Source: Maylandia zebra
Taxonomy: Eukaryota > Chordata > Actinopteri > Cichliformes > Cichlidae
Reading direction: 5' to 3'
Length of the DNA: 64,000 nucleotides
NCBI RefSeq assembly: GCF_041146795.1
Contig: NC_135172.1
Coordinates: forward strand, 36,937,623-37,001,622
Below, piece by piece: positions 49,264 to 64,000 of this stretch (the first letter of the stretch is position 1; every line of letters begins with the position of its first letter). The notes beneath the pieces were generated by a model. That model was not told the DNA's origin, made no database searches, and was given only the letters and a program-made list of their open reading frames with translations. The translations under genes were made by a program, and so were the position numbers.

Positions 49264-52200
49264 ATCCTGCTTTATGTAAACCACTGTGAGCATTTTTCAT
49301 GATAAGAAATTGCAATTTTTTTTTACTACAATTTAAAATCACAAACAATCTGCATTTGGTTTTGCACTCACACACATCCCCATCTGTTTAATAATCATCA
49401 CAAATAAGTGTCAAATTCTTACATTAATCCTAACCTAAAAGTTGGCTTTTAATACTAAAACCAAGGCTTAACCCTCAACACACCTTAAAGGGGTTTTTAA
49501 GGGTTTATTTGAAGGTATTTAATAGTTTAATTGTCTTTAATTGATATTTAATCATCTTTATCTTTGGCTACCTTAGACAGTCAACTTAAATGTTGTTTGG
49601 ACAACCTATCGGCCTGCATATGCACAATCACAAACACTGAAAACTCCAAATAAATTTAGACTGATCATAGTTTAACAGTGAATGACTGTGTTGCATTTTT
49701 CTGAATGACAGATATTTTTAAGAAAATGATTTTTAAGCCACATCTGGCACTAATGCTGGGCACAACAGGAGCTATGGTGTGGCACTGGACCTGTGTAGGG
49801 TCCACTGTGCCAGACTTTGAATGTTGCAATCCGGCTCAAAAGCTGCAACATAAATATGGAGACTAACACCAGAATTTCACAGAGACAAGGTTTTATTTTA
49901 AATAACATAACAAGTTAGCTAAAAAGCTAGTACCACTAAGACAAAGACTAGTGAGGCTCCATGAAAGCCTGCCTCAGGTATACCTTTATCCACACCTGAC
50001 TAGGTGTAGTCAATTAGCTGCAGCTGAAGATGCTTGCATTGCCAATGCAAAGAGATTAGGGGCTGCAGAGGGGTGTAACAACCAAAGTTTTCTTCTTTCC
50101 ATAAACTAATATCATTTCAGTTTTGTTTATGGCCTTTCCTCCTTCAACAAATACTTTAAAACTGTAAACACCACCTCACTGTTGATCCATTTGCACTGAG
50201 TTAAGGATACTGAAAAAAATGGACAGTGGAGTGTGTGGGACAGAGCTGGGGAGAGAGGGGTGAATGCAGGGAGAGCGGTGTGACACTGCATGAGTCATCT
50301 ATCACGTCAGCAGCAGAAAAGCTATTTTTAGCCTCGAAGCAGCTGCGGTGGAGACTGAACGACCCACATGGAAGTGAAGGATATAGGTTCAGAATACATT
50401 AGTAACACAAGAAAACAATAGAAATGAGCTCGCAGACATATGAAATGTAATAGTAAAACACACTCTGAGAACAGCACAGAGCCAGAAAGCAGTTGTAGAT
50501 AAAATGAATGATTGCATTTTGTCTCAGAAGATGACTGAATGGCATAATTCTGTATTCTTGGAAAAATCCATTTTCACTTTTAGTTTGTTTTTTACCAGCA
50601 CCAGGTGGCGCCAAGTGTCTTTAGCAGCATGCTGTATGACTTTCATTCAGTCATTCCATTCATTCACAGCAGTGTTACTCCTTTGTGCTTACTACAGTAA
50701 CACATGCTGCACACGCACAACAACAAGATTTGCAAAGCATTGTTTACTGACTTCTTTCACCCCACAAAGCACAGTGCGAGTATGAGGCAAGAAAACAAAA
50801 TGAAAACAAACTGAACAAAACAAATTTGCTTGCTCATTTTTTAAAAGCACATTTCATTTCAGGTGGAAACACAATGAGCTGCACAAAGCATGAGCTATAA
50901 TCGGGTTTACAGTCACAAAATCATTTAGAAAACAGACATAAGTGAATAAATACATAGAAATGATTAAGGTGAGGGAAGGGAGGTGTGGCATATGACTTGT
51001 CTCCCCCAAAACAACCAAAAAACAAAAATAGTAAATTGGATTCAAGAGATAAATCAATTTAAGAAATATGATTTTAAAGAGATCATAATTAAGACAACAA
51101 TAGACCAGCAAAAATTGGTAAGTGGTGTGTAGTTGTGATTGAGTAAGGACCAAACCAAACAGTAACAGCACTAATAACAGTCATATTGACCTCAAAAACT
51201 GTGGCTTAAAGCTGAAATATGAGGTTATCTCTCTGCAGACCTGTGCAGCTGCAGAGACCCATCCTTTAGGTCCCGCTTCTCTCGCTTTCTCCCCAACAAA
51301 ACCGCAACATACTTATGAGATCTTTTGTCTGTGATTAGACTGCTACCGCCCCCCCCCACCACCACCACTCCACCCATACCATAAGCCATATAAGATGGAG
51401 TAGAAGGGTTGCTAGGCAGACACCACCACACCACAGTTGCCAGGGGAATGCCTGCATGCAGAGGCAGCTAGAGAAATGGAGGAGTGTGTTGGGGGTTGGT
51501 GGTTCTAAATGAGGACTGGTGGTGGGAGGGGGAGGAGCCAGACAAGTTCAAGGCCGCTGTTTCCCCTGCATGGTAATGGTGGTGGTGGTGATGATGTGTG
51601 TGCGTGTGTGTGTAACTGGTGTACATGTGTGGATTCAGATAAAGCAGGGGGAAGGGACACGAGTGTGAAAGTGGCTTGGAAGTGGCTGTGTGTCTGATAC
51701 AAAGCAGGGCTGACGTAACGGTAGATGAAAAATGGTGAGGATGAGAACAACGGGTTTTGTGGGATAATAGAAAAAGCTCCTATGCAGATTCCACTTCCTG
51801 TATAGAGAAATAAAAATGCAGACAAAACAAATTTATGATCATTTTTAGTCTGTGAGAATAAAATTCTGCCTTACTGCCATGAGTAGTGAGATTATTTCAC
51901 TTTAGGGTTTTGCAATAACAGTAATTATTCCAAAAATCTTAGTGCAATGATCAAATATAATGCAATCAAAAGCTTAATGAATATAGAATTTATGTAAAGC
52001 TTTAAAAAAGTAAAAATCAATTACTACTACATCCAGGAGAAATGTATATTAATGCTAAAGTCAGTGCTTCCAGTTAGAAACAAAGCAGATTCTACATTAA
52101 ACTCAGTGTCTTTTCAGGACAAACTGATGTTACATTTTTCCAAATTTCTCATTTTTATGTTTGTCACATCCATTTGTGCAGCATAAGCCATCCAGGTATA

Positions 52201-52655
52201 TTGTATCATAAAAATGCTTACATCAAAGAAAAAAGCAGCATGAATAACAGTGCTGCAGGCCATTTGGGGTTGAATGGTCCCTTTAAAATAATAATAATTT
52301 GAAAAATTACCGCAGGTTTTATCACAATAAAACTAACACCTCAATGTGTAAAACAGTATAAAATATGGTTGGATTGAAGGGTTAAGATTAGGGTTAACAA
52401 ACTGCCCCTCCATGCATACCCAGATACAAATGACCCCTAATATCTAACACATACACACAGACTCATTCACCCTGGTATTGTAACTGCTATCTAAGCATTG
52501 AATTTTCATATTAATAGCCTTTATGCAAAAATCTGTTGCATATATGCTTAAAAACGGAACATGCATTTATGTGGGTTTAAATTATAGGGAGAATGTGCAG
52601 GTAGAAGAGGGAAATAATTACAGGCCTGGATTTAAACTCACCGGCCTATGGTTCC
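49264..52655. other. Intergenic region between the two NFIL3-like genes
   Basis: No gene recognised. It contains a compact cluster of regulatory-type sites at 50291-50345 and simple GT and GGT repeats near 51570-51612. Confidence 0.5.
50291..50345. promoter_or_regulatory. Cluster of AP-1, CRE-like, MEF2 and E-box motifs
   Basis: TGAGTCAT (50291-50298), TCACGTCA (50302-50309), CTATTTTTAG (50322-50331, a full MEF2 match) and CAGCTG (50340-50345) fall within 55 bp. Motifs are read directly; function is inferred. Confidence 0.4.
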
Positions 52656-52660
52656 ACAGT

Positions 52661-52770
52661 GAAGGAAGGAAGGAAGGAAGGAAGGAAGGAAGGAAGGAAG
52701 GAAGGAAGGAAGGAAGGAATCAGAATCAGAATCAGAATCTTATCTGTCATTGTAGAGGTGGAGCTCTCTC
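52661..52770. repeat. GAAG microsatellite joined to a retroelement tail
   Basis: About fourteen GAAG units (52661-52718), three AATCAG units, then CTTATCTGTCATTGTAGAGG, a fish retroelement 3' end in reverse. The open frame at 52523-52828 is caused by the repeat. Confidence 0.85.
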
Positions 52771-53619
52771 AGTGAACAAGAAGACACAGTCACTCAATAA
52801 AATTAAAATTAAATTAGAACATATATAAAAATATGGGAAGGTAGATAAAGAAAGATGAATAAAAAAGAAAATAGTAAAGTTGTTACTTTCACTCATATTT
52901 CATACTCCACAAAGAATATTAGTATATACCTAAATGTAATAGTGTAGTAGTAATAGGACAACGTGTTGGAATTGAGTTCAAACTCCCATATTTGCAGGCA
53001 ATCAGTGACAAAATCCAAAGTCTTCCTCTGTAAATAATTGAAAAAACACCAAGAAAAAAACACTAGTGTACAGTATTTCCTTTGCCATGAAGTCCAGGTT
53101 AGCCCTAAAATTTAATTTTGTATCACAAGAAAAGCACGTGAAAACTGATTTTTACTTCTTTAAGTGAACGTACTTACTAAAGCACCCAATGTGCTCTTAT
53201 TTTGTGAGAAATAGTTTTGGATCAAATTAATATTAATAATAAACAAATAAATAAACAAGCCAGAGTGGTAAACAAACATCAGTTATTATTATGATTTTTA
53301 TGAAACTTTTGTTTCCCAGTATGTGTAATACGCTTCATCCTATATATTGTCAGTTAACAATGAGTGTGTTTTCCTCCCTCTTCTTTCGTTTCCTTGGTGT
53401 CATTCGTTTATTTATACGGGTGTTTCTGATGATTAACAGGTCGTGCTGTTGTTGGGCCATGGCGTCTGTTTAAAGGCATTCGTGGCCTCGTTAGAAAATC
53501 TTGTAAATGAGATGACATTACAACGTGGAGTAAGGAAGAACCCGGAGATTAAGGGGCGGGCAGGAGAACAAAAAGAGAGGGGCTAATAACACACACAGAG
53601 AGGGGGGTGAGAGAGAGAG

Positions 53620-53973
53620 AGAGTCTCGCGCGGAGAGACAGTGGACAGAAACGTGACTAGGCAGCCTAAGAGCTGTTATGCAACTGCTGACCTACTAACA
53701 CATATTTCTAGAAAGGGAACCGGAGAAACTGGAGCAAAGTGTCCTGCAGCGCACAACACACGGGCAGTCCGAGCCAAAAGACAGAAAGGACATCCAGCCG
53801 ACCCACTGACTCAACGACAGCTGACCCGAGCAGCGACAGGAAAAGGAGAAGAAAGTTTTTTTTTCTCAGTCGGGAGGTTTCTTCTAAAGGGACACGGGAA
53901 GGAGGAAACGGGAGCGAGACAGCTTTTGTGTCGGGGAAGCCTGAATGTTTTCGTCCCTCTCCTGCGTGGAAAG
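53620..53973 (+). other. Non-coding first exon of the second NFIL3-like gene
   Basis: A GC-richer stretch after GA-rich sequence ends at 53973 in the donor GTAGGT. The next matching acceptor, GTTTCAG, is at 58918. The start point is approximate. Frames here (53641-53988) lack family resemblance and are treated as untranslated. Confidence 0.5.
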
Positions 53974-58918
<4,945 letters not shown>

Positions 58919-59003
58919 TAACCCATTTAGTGGTCGACTAACGGCGGCGTTGAAGCTGGATCCTTAAAGAACCCAAAAGTAGACAGACTGACCTACATCC
59001 CAT
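58919..59003 (+). other. Likely second non-coding exon of the second NFIL3-like gene
   Basis: It opens after CACTGTTTCAG and may end at the GTAAGA donor at 59004. A second acceptor (TTTGCTAG, ending 59438) precedes the start codon by 33 nt. Alternatively 58919-59471 is one continuous 5' UTR exon. Confidence 0.45.
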
Positions 59004-59471
59004 GTAAGACACCGAAAGAAGCGGGTCTGACAGACATCACAGCTCTGCTGAAGATCGAGGAAGACACTGATAAACTCAAAGTCACCCCAAACGAACCTCC
59101 AGAGACTACTTTGAACTACTTGCCAAGACAGCTGGAAAACCGTTTGCACAAAATACAGTTTCTTGTTTTAGTTTTCTTGCTCAGAACACTACTTCAATGT
59201 CTGAGGTTTTTGTGGAGTTCCACCTCTTTTTAATCTTCCTGGCTAATTTAGACACTTGAACATTTTGATATTATAATTTAAGTAACAGAAATCAATGAGG
59301 CTTTCGTTTCGAGGAGCACAAATACCTCATCCAGAAGTTTTCGCTGAACCTGCGACATAGGTCAGACGTCTTAGTAACAAAGCAGAAGGCTCATATAGTT
59401 TTACATTTTTTCCCTACTCCCCCTTTGCCCTTTGCTAGAGTGATACTCTAGCACCCTGCGGGGAAGAAAAC

Positions 59472-61307
59472 ATGGAAAGTCTCAGTATACACCTCCCATC
59501 CACCAGCAATAACAATGACGAGGAGGGTGACAGTTTTTCCCCGTACAATGGGAGCCTGCCATCCCCTTCTCCCGAAGGATCGGCACGCATTAGCCGCCAG
59601 TCTAAAGGTAGCAAGCCTACCGTCACCTCCCGTCGCAAGAGAGAGTTCATTTCTGATGAGAAGAAAGATGCTTGCTATTGGGAAAAACGGAGAAAGAACA
59701 ACGAAGCAGCCAAGCGCTCAAGAGAAAAGCGTCGCCTCAATGACATGGTGTTGGAAAACCGAGTGATGGCACTGAATGAGGAGAATGTTCGTCTCAAGAC
59801 GGAGCTCCTTCAGCTCAAGTTGCGCTTTGGCCTCATCAGCACAGCCTCCTACATGGAGAAAAGTCAGCAAATCTCCAACAGCGCCGCTGATGGAAACACT
59901 GGCGGCAATGGGAGCAGCACCAACGGCACCCCGAATGGTAACGCATACCTTTCGAGCAGCGGCTACTCCAGCGCATCCCAGGTGATGCTGAATTCAGACT
60001 CGTCAGAAGCTGAACAGTCGAGTCTCGGCGAGCGCCACTCCACGCTCCCCAAATATTCCCCCCGTGGCTCCGTGTCTGACATGTCTGACAGCTCTTCCAG
60101 CCCTGAACCCATGAGCTACAACATAAAGAAGGAGCCCACAAGCATGGAGATGGCTGGTCTGGAAAACAACATGATTCCCAGTGGGATCACTAATGGGATC
60201 CCCAATGGAATGCAGAATGGGGCTTACCATGGCAGCCACAGTGCTCTGGTTTCTCCTCACCAGCAAAGCCCCCCATTGGCTGAAAATGTCATGGACTTCC
60301 AGCATCATCATCAACAGCAACAGCAGCAGTGCCACATGGAGATCTCCAACCCCGCTCCTCAGGCCACCTCAGCTCAAAGGAGCGTCATTTTGTATCGCTC
60401 CAGCAGTGGCTGTTATCCCATGGAGAGCCAGAGGTCTGAGGAGCAGCAGTCCCAGCAGAGCAGAGCTCCTCAACATTGTCAGGACATGCTGACTTCCAAG
60501 TTCTCCGACTGCTCGATGACCATCACAGAGGTCGCTGAGAAGCTGGAGAGAACGAAGACCTTGGACTCTCCACAGTATGAGTACACCAACGGTCACTCTG
60601 AGTCAATAGAGGAACTGCAGCAAAGGTATAATCAGCAGCATGACAACCACAGTCTTCAGCACACTAAAAACCACCAGAACCCCTTCGCCCCTGATCTGAT
60701 CCACAACAACGAGGAGCGGAGGTCCTCCTTCATACAGCACAATGGTTACCTCAACACACTGGATGAAGAGCCCCCGGTGCTCACCTATGAGGGAGGTCCC
60801 CAAGCTGATGGTTTCTATCAGGAGAACTCCTCTGCTAAAGACACTTGTTCAAGTGACGGAGACCCTCGTAGCTCTGATAAGGAGGGCTCCACAGATGATG
60901 AATCCCCCTCCTCATCCTCCTCAGATATCAGCAGCTACCACCAGAAGATTGAGGGAATTGGTGGTTTGTACGGTGAGTGCCAAGCCGAGGTCAAAGGCAC
61001 TGCCCTTCCCCACAAGCTCCGCCTCAAGTACAGAGCTCTGTCCAATGGGGCATCGAGAGCACAGGTGGAGGGACTGGTCAGGACCTCGATGTCCCCTTCT
61101 CCCACTTTGCCTCAGCATCCTTACCTAGCTCTGTCCAGCAACCCTCACAGTGGCAATGGCAACGGGGAGAGCAAAGATGCTGAGAATGAGCCAGAGTATG
61201 TGGAAGACATCAAGTGTCAGGTGAATGAGAGGCCAGAGGCTAAAAATGAGGGAGGTAAAAGGGGATCCAGCGGTGGGAGCGGTGGGCGCAATAAGAGGCG
61301 AGATTAA
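59472..61307 (+). CDS. NFIL3/E4BP4-like bZIP repressor, second copy, single coding exon, 611 aa
   Basis: Same family and role as the copy at 47628, in the same orientation. Residues 54-130 form the b[23 protein letters not shown], basic core [16 protein letters not shown], zipper leucines L94, L101, L108 and L115, then [10 protein letters not shown] as in human NFIL3. K219 in NIKKEP fits the sumoylation pattern (hydrophobic, K, x, E), near where human NFIL3 has IKQEP. A conserved [12 protein letters not shown] block lies near residue 515. The rest is low complexity (Asn/Gly, His/Gln, Ser/Asp-Glu runs), which lengthens it beyond human NFIL3 (462 aa). The C-terminal coil of NFIL3 is missing; it ends in a Gly/Ser/Arg tail. 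The ATG at 59472 follows a plausible acceptor closely. Probably one of the fish nfil3 paralogues such as nfil3-5; the number is not proven. Confidence 0.94.
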   Translation: MESLSIHLPSTSNNNDEEGDSFSPYNGSLPSPSPEGSARISRQSKGSKPTVTSRRKREFISDEKKDACYWEKRRKNNEAAKRSREKRRLNDMVLENRVMALNEENVRLKTELLQLKLRFGLISTASYMEKSQQISNSAADGNTGGNGSSTNGTPNGNAYLSSSGYSSASQVMLNSDSSEAEQSSLGERHSTLPKYSPRGSVSDMSDSSSSPEPMSYNIKKEPTSMEMAGLENNMIPSGITNGIPNGMQNGAYHGSHSALVSPHQQSPPLAENVMDFQHHHQQQQQQCHMEISNPAPQATSAQRSVILYRSSSGCYPMESQRSEEQQSQQSRAPQHCQDMLTSKFSDCSMTITEVAEKLERTKTLDSPQYEYTNGHSESIEELQQRYNQQHDNHSLQHTKNHQNPFAPDLIHNNEERRSSFIQHNGYLNTLDEEPPVLTYEGGPQADGFYQENSSAKDTCSSDGDPRSSDKEGSTDDESPSSSSSDISSYHQKIEGIGGLYGECQAEVKGTALPHKLRLKYRALSNGASRAQVEGLVRTSMSPSPTLPQHPYLALSSNPHSGNGNGESKDAENEPEYVEDIKCQVNERPEAKNEGGKRGSSGGSGGRNKRRD

Positions 61308-62769
61308 GGACAAATAGGAGCAGCTGTCGTCTGCGGTGGACAGACAAAAAAGAACTGTCACTCACATTGGCACCTTGCGAGGTATAAAAGAAGCCAGTGA
61401 TCAGTGTGAGATGTAGTTAGGATGTGATTTCACCACCAAGTTTCACTGTGTCACCTGTACCCCTTCCTGTACTCTCTCCTACCTCCCGCCTATCCCTCCA
61501 GGTAGATTAACGAGGGATGTGACAGAATGAAACTCTTCAGAGCTGGAGTTTGGGATATTTCCCTCATGGAAAATTCAAACATTATTCAATTATTCATTAT
61601 TGTAAACTGCCTTAGTGGCTGGCCAGTGTTTATTGTGGCATTATGGGAACATTCCTTTAACCAAAGACACACATCCTTCCTTTAACATCTCCCCTTTTGG
61701 CAAAGAGTTACATTCTTCCTCCCTCTCGTCCCTCTTCTTCCTCTCCATTCTCTGAACGATCTGCACACAAGTCCTCTTCACTATTGAAGCACTTAGATTG
61801 TATATTACTGTGACATATAAATTTGCATATATGGAATATATATTTTAAGAAGAAAACTGTGGCAAAAACAATAAAAATTAAAGCATTGGGATGTGGAAGT
61901 CGTAGACTTTAAAGCGATCAGCTTGTTTGTTGTTTCGAGACACCTTGTACAGTCCTTTTTTGTTTAAAAAAAAAAACAAAACGCCTCAAAGTTTCTCTTT
62001 TACTAAAAGTATGAGCCACAACTTGTAAAAAAAAAATAAAAAAAATCAAATAAGTGAGGTACCCTTCTTTTTTTAAAAGTTTGAGTTCAGATCGGGGTCC
62101 TTATTTAGAGGATCTGACCTCTTTGACACTCAAAGTTGTCAAAACAAGCGAAGGCCAGTTACTCGCATATCAGTCCAGGCTATGCAGTCACACTTTCCTG
62201 TTGGCAAGCACAAGGTGAACCTTGTTTGCCGGCCATCCAACAGAAATCAATACGTCTTCATTTCAAGACAAAAATCGTCTGTCCAGTAAATGAAATGGCT
62301 CTCCAGTCACAACCAGCAAAGCTGCTCTCTCTCTTCATAAGGTGCCTCTTTATTGTGTTGTTCCTTGTCCCCATGTTGGCAGCGTCTTAACGATCCCGCT
62401 CACCTCCGCACTGAGTTTTAGCAACTGTAGCTGCAGTAGATCATAAAGTATGTACAAGTTTAACTGTTTCACTTCCTGGTGCCTGCCTCTGGCCACTATG
62501 TATAAATGTAAAGTTGTCTATCTCTTGTATACTGCTGTCATTATTTTATTATTGTTTTATTAATATTATTTTCTGTTGTATTCGGTTATTCTTTTCGCTG
62601 TTATGTGTATTTTTCTGTCATTCACTTGTGTCATTTTTGCTCTAAACTCTTTCTGGTTGTGCTGTGTATTTATTCATGCTACCCTTTGCCCCAGTTACCG
62701 TTTGTACTCTGTGTTATTGTATAACCTTTGCTGAAAAGCTTTTTCAGAAGAGAAAAAAAAATGAATAAA
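61308..62769 (+). other. 3' UTR of the second NFIL3-like gene with two poly(A) signals
   Basis: AATAAA at 61870-61875 and again at 62764-62769 suggest short and long 3' UTR forms (about 0.57 and 1.47 kb). The distal part is T-rich with a TATTTATT element near 62668, the type that often destabilises messages. Confidence 0.55.
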
Positions 62770-64000
62770 GCTTGGCCAGAAGTGATTATGTAATGCTATA
62801 CTTCACGTGGATATGCAAATGGTTAGAAAAAAACACTCATTTTCGATTGTGAAAGATTCAAAATGGGGGGAAAAAAAATAAAATGTTGTTGAATTTATAT
62901 ACGTCTCTTTTGGATTTTTTTGGAGTTCTTATGAAATTTGACAGGAAATTATCCAGACAAGGAGAAATCCAACTAGCTGATTCACAGCACTCAGATGGTC
63001 ACTTCCCAGTCTGCCAGCTCGGTGTGGAACCACTTCAACACGTCATCACTTCATACTGTCGACTGGCAAACATTTACTGACTGTGGCACATCAGTACAGC
63101 AGGGCATCTGTTGGCTAACCCAGATCTCTGTCTGAATATTCATGTGATATATTTATACTGACAGGTACAAACTAAACATGACTGCGATGGAAACCAAAAA
63201 TATCACCTTTCAAAGTCACACCTGCTCCCAGAGAGTATTTTATTCAGCAGATCAAATATAACAATATAACAATAAAATCAAACTTATTGCTTTAATTAAT
63301 TTCATTTAAAGACCTGTTAGGAAATAAAGCTGACAAGGAATACAGTGTCAGTGCAATTACAGTTTGTATGCAACAACTAATAGGAGGTAACATTTAACCA
63401 AAACTAGGCAATAGTCTTGAAGAGATTTAGTAAAGCTATACCTAGAAATATCTTATGTTCTGCAACCTCAGTTCATTTTAAGCTTTTTAGCTCAGTGGTT
63501 TTGGTTTTAGGGACTAAATGTTTGAGGTTTTTGCCCATTTATTGGTCCCATTTACATGGAGGTTGCTGTTTTTACGTCATGTGTGCCACAGGAAAGACGA
63601 AACTTGCAAGTAGCTTTTGAGCACTATGGAGCATTTAGCGGCACTTTTGCCAAGAATTTACCACAAAAACAATCCTAAAAAGAGAATTGCAGGTAATATT
63701 GCAAAGAACACAGGTCAAATTGATGATGCTATTGTATATGTAAATAGGTACTGGTTAGCAAGTATGTGTCACCAGCACAGCCTTGCCTCACTTGATGGAT
63801 TGAACCAAAAGTCAGACTTTTTACAGATACTCAGCTGAAATTAATTTTCATACTGCACATTGTGTTTCATCAGAAAATCAAAGTTGAGGTTGTGATAAAT
63901 TCTGTTTCTGGTGTTGTCCAGAATTGCTCAATTCTTGTTTTAGTTGCAGAAATAAAGGGAGGAAAAAAAGTGTTTTAACGTGCAACAAGCCAAAACAAGT
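62770..64000. other. Downstream flank, nothing recognised
   Basis: AT-rich sequence with short frames (for example 63617-63838) lacking splice signals or family resemblance. Confidence 0.45.

Overview
This is vertebrate nuclear DNA, almost certainly from a teleost (probably percomorph) fish. The evidence is split genes with GT-AG introns, vertebrate gene families, fish-typical dispersed repeats (three families of Tc1-like transposon remnants, a LINE 3' end with a TTATC tail, hAT-type miniature elements) and long microsatellites. No operons, CRISPR arrays, tRNAs or rRNAs were seen.

Layout. (1) 1-1,950: the 5' end of gga1 on the minus strand (first two coding exons only); a dead Tc1-like transposon fills the window edge. 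(2) 1,950-7,250: no host gene that I recognise; it holds a hAT-type MITE, a LINE 3' fragment, a 409-bp unclassified inverted-repeat element, a decayed minus-strand coding sequence of unknown family, and a deleted Tc1-like copy. (3) 8,074-23,371 (+): micall1, with all 16 coding exons reconstructed (CH, LIM, three NPF motifs, C-terminal bMERB). (4) 24,728-27,346 (-): C22orf23 (EVG1/UPF0193), six coding exons, tail to tail with micall1, with a perfect RFX X-box palindrome at its 5' end. (5) 30,145-32,336 (+): a three-finger Kruppel-like factor of the KLF1/2/4/17 type. (6) 33.9-46.6 kb: a gene desert with repeats, a strong hairpin and one enhancer-like block. (7) 47,628-48,839 and 59,472-61,307 (both +): two NFIL3/E4BP4-type bZIP genes, each with its coding region in one exon and upstream non-coding exons.

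The gga1, micall1, C22orf23 grouping matches human 22q13.1, which supports the names of the first three genes. There GGA1 lies some way from MICALL1, and MICALL1 is next to C22orf23. POLR2F and SOX10, the next human neighbours, were not found; a KLF and the NFIL3 pair stand there instead.

The genes do not form one pathway. gga1 (trans-Golgi clathrin adaptor) and micall1 (recycling-endosome scaffold) both serve membrane traffic; C22orf23 is a probable ciliary protein; the KLF and the two NFIL3-like proteins are DNA-binding regulators. I see no undescribed multi-gene system. The most useful novelties are the in-frame 90-nt KLF intron, the X-box at C22orf23, the 409-bp element with target-site duplication, the unknown decayed gene and compact regulatory-site clusters around the NFIL3 pair. 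Exon coordinates come from reading splice signals and phase by eye.
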